A stretch of 23,004 nt of DNA, taken from the NCBI GenBank assembly GCA_029555885.1, contig JAKPQT010000120.1, positions 1 through 23,004 of the forward strand, given 5' to 3'. The notes under the pieces were generated by a model. The model saw nothing but the letters and a program-made list of their open reading frames with translations, searched no databases and was not told the origin of the DNA. The position numbers and the translations under genes are program-made. This DNA is from Chloroflexota bacterium (GTDB lineage: Bacteria > Chloroflexota > Anaerolineae > CG2-30-64-16). Below are positions 6,533 to 13,891 of this stretch, in pieces (position 1 is the stretch's first letter; every line of letters begins with the position of its first letter).

Positions 6533-9500
6533 ATGCCTGAACACCAAATCGTGACGATTGACGGCAACGAAGCAGCCGCTCACGTCGCGCACAAGACCAA
6601 CGAGGTCATCGCGATCTACCCTATTACGCCCTCCAGCAACATGGGCGAATGGGCGGATGCCTGGAGCGCCCAGGGCCATAAGAACATCTGGGGCACAGTG
6701 CCGCTGGTTGTAGAAATGCAGTCGGAGGGCGGCGCCGCCGGCGCTGTCCATGGCGCGCTGCAGACCGGCTCGCTGACGACCACGTTTACCGCTTCGCAGG
6801 GCCTCCTGCTGATGATCCCGAACATGTTCAAGATCGCCGGCGAGTTGACCTCGACGGTGTTCCATGTTTCGGCCCGCGCAGTTGCCACGCATGCCTTGTC
6901 CATCTATGGCGATCACAGCGATGTGATGGCCTGTCGCTCGACCGGTTGGGCGATGCTCTGCTCCAACAGCGTGCAGGAAGTCATGGACCTGGCGCTCATC
7001 GCGCAGGCGTCCACCCTCCAGGCGCGCGTGCCCTTCGTCCACTTCTTCGACGGCTTCCGCACCAGCCACGAACTGAATAAGATCGAGGAGCTGGCCGACG
7101 AAGACATCCGGGCGATGATCGACGATGAGCTGGTCATGGCTCACCGCGCCCGCGGCCTCACCCCGGAGCGGCCGGTCATCCGCGGCACCGCGCAGAACCC
7201 CGATGTCTTCTTCCAGACGCGCGAGGCCAGCAACCCGTACTACCTGGCGGTGCCCGGCATCGTTCAGGCGCAGATGGACAAGTTCGCGGGCATCGTGGGC
7301 CGGCAGTATCACCTGTTCGACTACTACGGCGCGCCGGATGCCGAGCGCGTCATCATCGTGATGGGCTCCGCGGCAGAGACGGCACAGGCCACCGTGGACT
7401 ATCTGATGGCGCAGGGAGAGAAAGTCGGCCTGCTCAAGGTGCGGCTGTACCGGCCCTTCAGCATCGAGCACTTCCTGGCCGCCCTGCCCCCGACCGTCAA
7501 GATCGTGGCGACGCTCGACCGGACCAAGGAACCCGGCGCAGCCGGTGAACCGCTGTATCAGGACGTGGCAACCGCCATCGTCGAGTCCGGCGCAACCTTC
7601 CGCGTCGTCGGCGGCCGCTACGGCCTCGCCAGCAAGGAATTCACCCCGGCGATGTGCAAGGCCGTCTACGATAATATGGCCCAGGCGACGCCCAAAAACC
7701 ACTTCACCGTGGGCATCGTGGACGACGTCACGCATACCAGCCTGGATGTCGATCCGACCTTCAGCATCGAGCCGGCCAACATGGTACGCGCGCTGTTCTA
7801 CGGCCTTGGCGCGGACGTCACCGTGGGCGCGAACCACAACTCGATTCGCATCATCGGAACCGAGACGCCGAACAGCGCGCAGGGCTTCTTCGTATACGAC
7901 TCCAAGAAGTCCGGCTCGACCACCACGTCGCACCTGCGCTTCGGTCCGCAAGAGATCCACGCACCCTACCTGATCCAGTCCGCCAACTTCATCGCCATCC
8001 ATCAGTGGGTCTTCGTGGAGCGCTACAACGTGCTGCCGATGGCCGAGCAGAATGCCGTCTTCCTCCTCAACAGCCCATACAGGCCGGATGAGGTGTGGGA
8101 TCAGCTCCCCCGCTCGATGCAGCAGCAGATCATCGATAAGAACCTGCGCTTCTTCGTCATCGACGCGTACAAGGTCGCCAAGGACACCGGCATGGGCGTG
8201 CGCATCAACACGATCATGCAGACCGCCTTCTTTGCCATCTCCGGCGTCCTGCCCCGCGATGAAGCCATCGACAAGATCAAGGAATCCATCCGCAAAACCT
8301 ATGGCCGTCGCGGTGAAGCCGTTGTGCAGCAGAACTTCGCAGCCGTGGATCACACGCTGTCTCACCTGTACGAGGTGCATTACCCGCGCCAGGTCACGAG
8401 CAAGATCGAGATGCCGCCCATCGTCAACGAGAACGCGCCGGAGTTCGTCAAGAAAGTGACCGCGCCGATCATGGCGGGCCTGGGCGAGCTGCTGCCTTCC
8501 TCCATGCTGCCGGCGGACGGTACCTGGCCGACCGCAACGACGCAGTGGGAGAAGCGCAACATCGCGCTGGAAATCCCCGTTTGGGATCCGAGCATCTGCA
8601 TCCAGTGCGGCAAGTGCGCGTTTGTCTGCCCGCACGCGGCCATCCGCACGAAGGTCTATCCACCGGAGACGCTAGCCGGCGCGCCGGAAACCTACAAGGC
8701 GGTTGACTACAAGAGCCGCGACCTCCCCGGCATGAAGTACACCGTCCAGGTGGCACCGGAAGACTGCACGGGCTGTGGGCTGTGCGTCGAGGCCTGCCCG
8801 GCCAAGAACAAAAGCGAGCCGCGGCTCAAGGCCATCAACATGGCCCCGCAGCCGCCCATCCGCTTCACGGAGCGCGACAACTTCGCGTTCTTCCTGGACC
8901 TGCCCGAGCTGGACCGCACGCTGCTGACGCCCAACAACGTCAAGAACTCGCAGCTCCTCCAGCCGCTCTTCGAGTTTTCGGGTGCCTGCTCCGGCTGCGG
9001 CGAGACACCTTACGTCAAACTGCTGAGCCAGTTGTTCGGTGACCGGGCCATTGTCGCCAACGCGACCGGCTGCTCCTCCATCTACGGCGGCAACCTGCCG
9101 ACGACCCCGTGGAGCGTCAACAAGGAGGGCCGCGGGCCAGCCTGGTCCAACAGCCTGTTCGAGGACAACGCAGAATTCGGCCTGGGCTTCCGGCTGACCC
9201 TCGACAAGCAGGCTGAATTCGCCGCCGAGCTGGTGCAAAGCCATCGCGATGTGCTGGGGGATGAACTGGCGGACGCGCTGCTGAATGCCGACCAGTCCAC
9301 TGAGCGCGGCATCGTGGACCAACGGGCCCGCGTGGCCGCAGTGAAAGAACGCCTGGCAAACATGGGCGAGCCCTGGGCGCAGCAGCTCAGCACACTGGCA
9401 GACGCGCTGGTCAAGCGGTCCGTCTGGATCGTGGGCGGCGACGGGTGGGCCTATGACATCGGTTACGGCGGGCTGGACCATGTCCTCGCCTCGGGCCGCA

Positions 9501-10075
9501 AGGTCAACGTCCTGGTGCTGGACACGCAGGTGTACTCCAACACCGGCGGCCAGTCCTCCAAGGCGACCCCGCGTGCGGCCGTCGCCCGCTTCGCAGCCGC
9601 CGGCAAACCGCTGCCCAAGAAGGACCTCGGGGCGATCGCCATGAGCTACGGCTCGATCTACGTGGCGCAGATCGCTATGGGCGCGAACGATGCACAGACT
9701 GTACGCGCCTTCCTGGAAGCCGAGGCTTACCCCGGCCCCAGCCTGATCATCGCCTACAGCCACTGCATCGCGCACGGCATCAACATGACCAAGGGCCTGA
9801 ACCAGCAGAAGCTGGCGGTGGATAGTGGCGCATGGCCGCTCTATCGCTTCAACCCGCTGCTGGCGGAACAGGGTCAGAACCCCTTAACGCTCGACTCGAA
9901 AGCGCCGAAGATCCCGCTCAAGGACTACATCTACAACGAGACGCGCTACAGCGCCCTGGCCCGCTCCGATGAAGAGCGCGCCGAGATGCTGCTGAAGCTG
10001 GCGCAGGCGGATGTGGAGAAGCGCTGGAAGCAGTACGAGCAGTTGGCCGGTATCGCAACGACGCCTGAGAAGTAA
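6533..10075 (+). CDS. nifJ: Pyruvate:ferredoxin (flavodoxin) oxidoreductase, single-chain
   Basis: At 1180 residues this is the usual length of a homodimeric PFOR, which converts pyruvate and CoA to acetyl-CoA, CO2 and reduced ferredoxin in the cytoplasm. The N-terminal pyrimidine-binding domain carries IYPITPSS (T32). Two ferredoxin-type clusters are visible: C689, C692, C695, C699 and C745, C748, C751, C755. The C-terminal thiamine diphosphate domain has the proximal cluster ligands C819, C822, C847 and C1078, the GDG motif (969-971) and DTQVYSNTGGQ (997-1007). All twelve cluster cysteines and the thiamine motifs are present, so the enzyme looks intact. The strong GGAGGA Shine-Dalgarno supports the start. 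Its likely job here is to oxidise pyruvate from the catabolic genes downstream, though it may serve central metabolism generally. It is followed by a flavoprotein gene after a hairpin. Confidence 0.97.
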   Translation: MPEHQIVTIDGNEAAAHVAHKTNEVIAIYPITPSSNMGEWADAWSAQGHKNIWGTVPLVVEMQSEGGAAGAVHGALQTGSLTTTFTASQGLLLMIPNMFKIAGELTSTVFHVSARAVATHALSIYGDHSDVMACRSTGWAMLCSNSVQEVMDLALIAQASTLQARVPFVHFFDGFRTSHELNKIEELADEDIRAMIDDELVMAHRARGLTPERPVIRGTAQNPDVFFQTREASNPYYLAVPGIVQAQMDKFAGIVGRQYHLFDYYGAPDAERVIIVMGSAAETAQATVDYLMAQGEKVGLLKVRLYRPFSIEHFLAALPPTVKIVATLDRTKEPGAAGEPLYQDVATAIVESGATFRVVGGRYGLASKEFTPAMCKAVYDNMAQATPKNHFTVGIVDDVTHTSLDVDPTFSIEPANMVRALFYGLGADVTVGANHNSIRIIGTETPNSAQGFFVYDSKKSGSTTTSHLRFGPQEIHAPYLIQSANFIAIHQWVFVERYNVLPMAEQNAVFLLNSPYRPDEVWDQLPRSMQQQIIDKNLRFFVIDAYKVAKDTGMGVRINTIMQTAFFAISGVLPRDEAIDKIKESIRKTYGRRGEAVVQQNFAAVDHTLSHLYEVHYPRQVTSKIEMPPIVNENAPEFVKKVTAPIMAGLGELLPSSMLPADGTWPTATTQWEKRNIALEIPVWDPSICIQCGKCAFVCPHAAIRTKVYPPETLAGAPETYKAVDYKSRDLPGMKYTVQVAPEDCTGCGLCVEACPAKNKSEPRLKAINMAPQPPIRFTERDNFAFFLDLPELDRTLLTPNNVKNSQLLQPLFEFSGACSGCGETPYVKLLSQLFGDRAIVANATGCSSIYGGNLPTTPWSVNKEGRGPAWSNSLFEDNAEFGLGFRLTLDKQAEFAAELVQSHRDVLGDELADALLNADQSTERGIVDQRARVAAVKERLANMGEPWAQQLSTLADALVKRSVWIVGGDGWAYDIGYGGLDHVLASGRKVNVLVLDTQVYSNTGGQSSKATPRAAVARFAAAGKPLPKKDLGAIAMSYGSIYVAQIAMGANDAQTVRAFLEAEAYPGPSLIIAYSHCIAHGINMTKGLNQQKLAVDSGAWPLYRFNPLLAEQGQNPLTLDSKAPKIPLKDYIYNETRYSALARSDEERAEMLLKLAQADVEKRWKQYEQLAGIATTPEK

Positions 10076-10088
10076 CCTTCAAACGATG

Positions 10089-10121
10089 GCGATGGCAGGC
10101 AGCTTAGCCGCTTGCCATCGC
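10089..10121. repeat. Hairpin between PFOR and the DHOD-like gene
   Basis: GCGATGGCAGGC (10089-10100) and GCTTGCCATCGC (10110-10121) form a 12-bp stem with one G-T wobble around a 9-nt loop. It starts 13 nt after the PFOR stop codon. No T-run follows, so read-through into the next gene is expected. AGGAGA at 10135-10140 is the next ribosome binding site. Confidence 0.65.
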
Positions 10122-10146
10122 ACTTCGTCCTGATAGGAGATATCCC

Positions 10147-11139
10147 ATGACTGACCTGACCACGACTTACATGGGTCTGACCCTCAAGAATCCCATCGTA
10201 CCCTCGGCGTCGCCGCTCTCGAAGTCGATTGGCGGCATCGCGCGCATGGCTCAAAGCGGCGCAGCCGCGGTGACGCTGTACTCGCTGTTCGAGGAGCAGA
10301 TCGACATCGAGGCCCTGGCGCAGCATCACTTCCTGGAGCAAGGCTCCTACAGCTACGCCGAAGCCCTGACCTACTTCCCCAAGTCTATCGAGTACTACCG
10401 CGGGCCCGAGGAATACCTGGACCTCATCCGCCAGGCGAAGGCTGAGGTGGACATCCCGATCATCGCCAGCCTGAACGGCGTCACGCCCGGCGGCTGGATC
10501 GAGTACGCGCACATGATGGAACAGGCGGGCGCCGACGCCATCGAGTGCAATGTCTATCTCATCCCCACGCGGCTGGACCAGGATGCGACGGCAATCGAGA
10601 ACGTCTACCTGGAGATTCTCCAGGCAGTCAAAGCCGCGGTCAAGGTGCCGGTTGCGATGAAGCTCAGCCCCTTCTTCAGCTCGCTGCCCAACATGGCCTA
10701 CCGGTTGGACCGGGCGGGCGCGGATGGGCTCGTGCTGTTCAACCGCTTCTATCAGCCGGATCTGGACCTGGAAGAACTCACTGTCGTGCCCAACCTCGTA
10801 TTGAGCCGCTCCGCGGAGATGCGCCTGCCGCTGCGCTGGATCGCCATCCTGTACGGCCACATCAACGCGTCGATGGCGTTGACCACGGGCATTCACACGC
10901 CGGAGGACGTCGTCAAGGCCGTCATGGCCGGCGCAGACATCGCCAATATCGCGTCGGTGCTGCTGGAGCAGGGCGTGGATAAGATCACAGACCTGGTGGC
11001 CGGTCTCCAGCAGTGGATGGAAATCCACGAGTACGAGTCGGTGAGCCAAATGAAGGGCGCACTGAGCCAGCGCGCATGCCCCGAACCGGCGGCGTTCGAG
11101 CGCGCCAATTATATGAAGGTCCTGGGTAGCTGGCACTAG
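10147..11139 (+). CDS. Dihydroorotate dehydrogenase-like FMN protein
   Basis: This 330-residue TIM-barrel protein belongs to the dihydroorotate-dehydrogenase-like group. It opens with TTYMGLTLKNPIVPSASPL, the class 1 DHOD-type N-terminus, and continues through IIASLNG, VPVAMKLSPF and the C-terminal ADIANIASVLLEQG segment expected near the FMN phosphate. True class 1 enzymes have NxSCPN, whose Cys is the catalytic base. Here the corresponding stretch is NVYLIPT (135-141), with no cysteine, so normal dihydroorotate oxidation is doubtful. Homologues of this type are, as far as I recall, annotated DHOD-like and often sit beside PFOR genes; the partner role is unknown. An electron-transfer or ferredoxin-linked reaction is only a guess. 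The start is fixed by AGGAGA at 10135-10140. It is probably co-transcribed with PFOR. Confidence 0.85.
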   Translation: MTDLTTTYMGLTLKNPIVPSASPLSKSIGGIARMAQSGAAAVTLYSLFEEQIDIEALAQHHFLEQGSYSYAEALTYFPKSIEYYRGPEEYLDLIRQAKAEVDIPIIASLNGVTPGGWIEYAHMMEQAGADAIECNVYLIPTRLDQDATAIENVYLEILQAVKAAVKVPVAMKLSPFFSSLPNMAYRLDRAGADGLVLFNRFYQPDLDLEELTVVPNLVLSRSAEMRLPLRWIAILYGHINASMALTTGIHTPEDVVKAVMAGADIANIASVLLEQGVDKITDLVAGLQQWMEIHEYESVSQMKGALSQRACPEPAAFERANYMKVLGSWH

Positions 11140-11204
11140 ACCAGCGCCGCCAAGCTGGTGCTCGGCGTTCCAAACGGTGTAAGCTCCTCTTACCTTCCCT
11201 CGTC

Positions 11205-11249
11205 CATAAGTCCTCGAAGCCTCATGCCAGCAGGCTTCGGGGACTTATG
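11205..11249. repeat. Long perfect-type hairpin between convergent genes
   Basis: CATAAGTCCTCGAAGCC (11205-11221) and GGCTTCGGGGACTTATG (11233-11249) make a 17-bp stem with one wobble pair and an 11-nt loop. It lies almost midway between the two convergent stop codons (65 nt from one, 61 nt from the other). It could work as a two-way terminator but lacks T-runs. The rest of 11140-11310 shows only a small GTAAG/CTTAC hairpin at 11179-11193. Confidence 0.7.
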
Positions 11250-11310
11250 CCAACCGGCCCCACAGGACGTTCATCACCCTTCAGCGTATTCCGTGCATGC
11301 CGTGGTTACA

Positions 11311-12270
11311 CTACGCGCCCTCTATCTGGCGCACCGCCTCTTCCGGCGAAACATGCGTATAAATCACTGACATGAGGCCCGGCAGGTACTTCTCCATCAT
11401 CAGGCAGTTCGTATAAACCACCGGCCGGATGAGATCGGGCACGACCGGCACATTGGTGACGTCGATGCTTGTCTTGAAACGCACCTCCCCATCGGAAAAG
11501 TCCATCTCGAAGTTGCCCAGCGCCATCGCATAGTTCGCCCGCGTGATGAATTCCGCCACGGCCAGGCGGCTTTCCTCCGGAATGGCGAGCGGCGCAACCG
11601 AATAGAACAGCACCTGCTCCAGGTCTTTCGTGACACGCACCTGGGCGAAGCAGTGCCACCTGGCAGTTTTCCCCTGAAAGGGCAGGCGCAGCAGCGGCCG
11701 GTCAGGCAGCTTCTCGAACGCCCATTCATCTTCCCGGAAGAATTCCATGAGTGCCTCCAGCACGCGCGTCGGGTCACGCTGGATGCTGGGGTCGGCGGGC
11801 CGCGCCTGTCCGGCAGCCTGAGAGCGTACGGGCTGCATCGAAATAACCGTCGCACCCATTTCGCCCATCACATCATACAGGCCCTCCAACGCGGACCGTA
11901 CCGCCTCAAACCGAGGGGCGAATTCATCGCGTGCCCGGTGCGTGATGCTCGCCTGCTTTCCTGCACCGTTCGTGAGCACCAGCGTCGTCGCAGCCTCGCC
12001 GTCCGGCTGTTCACCGCCGTTCGTGGGGCTCACAGACAGCACATCAGCGATGATGCACTGCTCGAACAACGCATCTATTTGCTCCAGGCTCAGGCTGCAC
12101 GCATAGACTTCCTCGTTGCCAACCAGGTCGATCGCCTTGATGACCGCCGAGCCATTGCCGCGGACCGTGATGCGCTTGCCGCCCCACGCCCCGTGCAAAT
12201 CATCCAGGACGAGCACTGCATTGCGCCAGGTGCTCCGCTCGCCCAGAAATATCTCCGTCCGATTCTCCAC
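11311..12270 (-). CDS. Uncharacterised protein with a YbjN-like C-terminal domain
   Basis: This is the only minus-strand gene, 319 residues from the preferred start. The C-terminal half, roughly residues 165-315, resembles the YbjN/type III chaperone-like fold: a helix ending FFREDEWAFEKL, beta strands including HCFAQVRV, then ESRLAVAEFITRANYAM and a final helix-rich part ending SPEEAVRQI. The N-terminal half (about 1-130) has alternating beta and helical patterns (GKRITVRGNGSAVIKAIDL, SLSLEQIDALFEQ) that I do not recognise. Start choice: a GTG at 12270-12268 is preceded by GAGGAG with 6-nt spacing on the minus strand, while the longer in-frame ATG at 12294 has no Shine-Dalgarno. It is divergent from the hydroxylase operon and shares no evident pathway with its neighbours. 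No signal peptide or membrane segment is visible. Confidence 0.75.
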   Translation of the reverse strand: MENRTEIFLGERSTWRNAVLVLDDLHGAWGGKRITVRGNGSAVIKAIDLVGNEEVYACSLSLEQIDALFEQCIIADVLSVSPTNGGEQPDGEAATTLVLTNGAGKQASITHRARDEFAPRFEAVRSALEGLYDVMGEMGATVISMQPVRSQAAGQARPADPSIQRDPTRVLEALMEFFREDEWAFEKLPDRPLLRLPFQGKTARWHCFAQVRVTKDLEQVLFYSVAPLAIPEESRLAVAEFITRANYAMALGNFEMDFSDGEVRFKTSIDVTNVPVVPDLIRPVVYTNCLMMEKYLPGLMSVIYTHVSPEEAVRQIEGA

Positions 12271-12391
12271 TTTGCGCTCCTCTACACCATCCATTTTCGG
12301 TCGCAGTCTACCAACAACCGCGCTGGGATTAGGTGAGCCACATTCCGGCAGACCTTAAGGATAGCTTTGCACACAAGGGGCAGCGGAGGTG

Positions 12392-12400
12392 TGCTATAAT
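12392..12400 (+). promoter_or_regulatory. Extended -10 promoter of the molybdenum hydroxylase operon
   Basis: TGCTATAAT at 12392-12400 is a perfect extended -10 element (TG, one base, TATAAT). A TTGCAC at 12367-12372 is too far upstream (22-bp spacer) for a normal -35, but extended -10 promoters can manage without one. Transcription would begin near 12407, giving a leader of about 43 nt to the ATG at 12450. This argues against longer start choices upstream. The remainder of the divergent gap (12295-12391) shows nothing else I can assign. Confidence 0.6.
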
Positions 12401-12449
12401 GCAGCCCTGCATGACTCTAGATCCCGAAACCAATCAAGAGATTGACCCC

Positions 12450-13327
12450 ATGCCCAGATTCGACTATGTGCGCGCAACCAGCATTGCGCACGCCCAGGCG
12501 CTGCTGGCTGAGCCGGACGTGCGCAGCCGCGTGCTCGCCGGCGGCACGGACCTCCTGCTGCTCCTGCGCGAGGGCCAGACCCCGTGTGACCGCGTCGTGG
12601 ACATCACCCAAATTGCGGAGTTGCACCGGATTCACTGCCAGGACGGCTATGTCATCATCGGCGCGGCAGCCACCTTCAGCGAGATCATCGCGTCGGACGT
12701 GGTCAACGCAACCGCGCCATTGCTCGTCGCAGCGTGCCGGTCTGTCGGCGCGCCGCAGATTCGCAACATGGGGACGCTCGGCGGCAACGTCGCCAACGCG
12801 GCCGCGTGCGCGGATTCGCTGCCCGCGCTGGTGTGCCTCGACGCCATCGCCCACGCGGAGACCGCGGACGGCAAGCTGCACTGGCCCGTCAGCGAGTTTG
12901 TGACCCGCCCCAACCGCACACAGTTGCCCCCGGCCGCGCTGCTGACCGCGCTGAGCTACCGCGTGCCTCCGCCGGATAGCCGCAGCGTGTTCCTCAAGCT
13001 GGGCCGGCGTAACGCCCTCGCAATCTCGCGGCTGACCGTCGCGGCGTTGGGCCGTGTCATCGATGGCCGCATCGCGGAGGCGCGCGTCGTGCCCGGCTCC
13101 GCGACGCCGCAGATTCACCGCTTCGCAGAGACCGAACGCGCGCTGCTGGGCCGGGAGCCGACCGCCGCGCTGTGCACGGAGGCCGGCCAGACGGCTGTGC
13201 GGGAGATGAGCGGCATCACAGGCCCGCGGTGGTCCAGCGAATACAAGGAGCCCGCGCTGGCCGCGCTCGTGACGCGCGCACTGCGGCACGTCTTTGGCCT
13301 GGCAGAGCAGATAACAGGAGAGACCCC

Positions 13328-13331
<4 letters not shown>
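12450..13331 (+). CDS. FAD-binding subunit of a xanthine-dehydrogenase-family molybdenum hydroxylase
   Basis: This 293-residue protein has the CoxM/XdhB/YgfM-type layout: an FAD-binding_5 domain (about 1-165) and a CO_deh_flav_C domain (about 170-285). Motifs are AGGTDLL (30-36) and IRNMGTLGGNVAN (104-116), both of which contact FAD in the family. It passes electrons from the iron-sulphur subunit to an acceptor. The start at ATG 12450 is chosen because the promoter lies just upstream and MPRFDYVRATS is the usual N-terminus; an in-frame upstream extension exists but would begin before the promoter. The stop overlaps the next start by 4 bp (ATGA at 13328). With the next two genes it forms a complete three-subunit hydroxylase. 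Confidence 0.93.
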
Positions 13332-13819
<488 letters not shown>

Positions 13820-13891
13820 TGCGTGAGCGTGGCAGACCGCAAACTTGTAACCTGTAACCTTCCAACCTGCAACCGTAACAAGGGGGACAGG

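Noticed and set aside
6425..8635. Antisense frame of 736 codons over the first part of PFOR
   Set aside because: PFOR on the other strand has all its cofactor motifs. The antisense frame has no ribosome binding site or family signature.
11306..11659. Alternative minus-strand frame overlapping the YbjN-like gene
   Set aside because: It lies inside the longer frame 11311-12270, which has domain-like features. This frame has low-complexity Gly/Arg/Ala content only.
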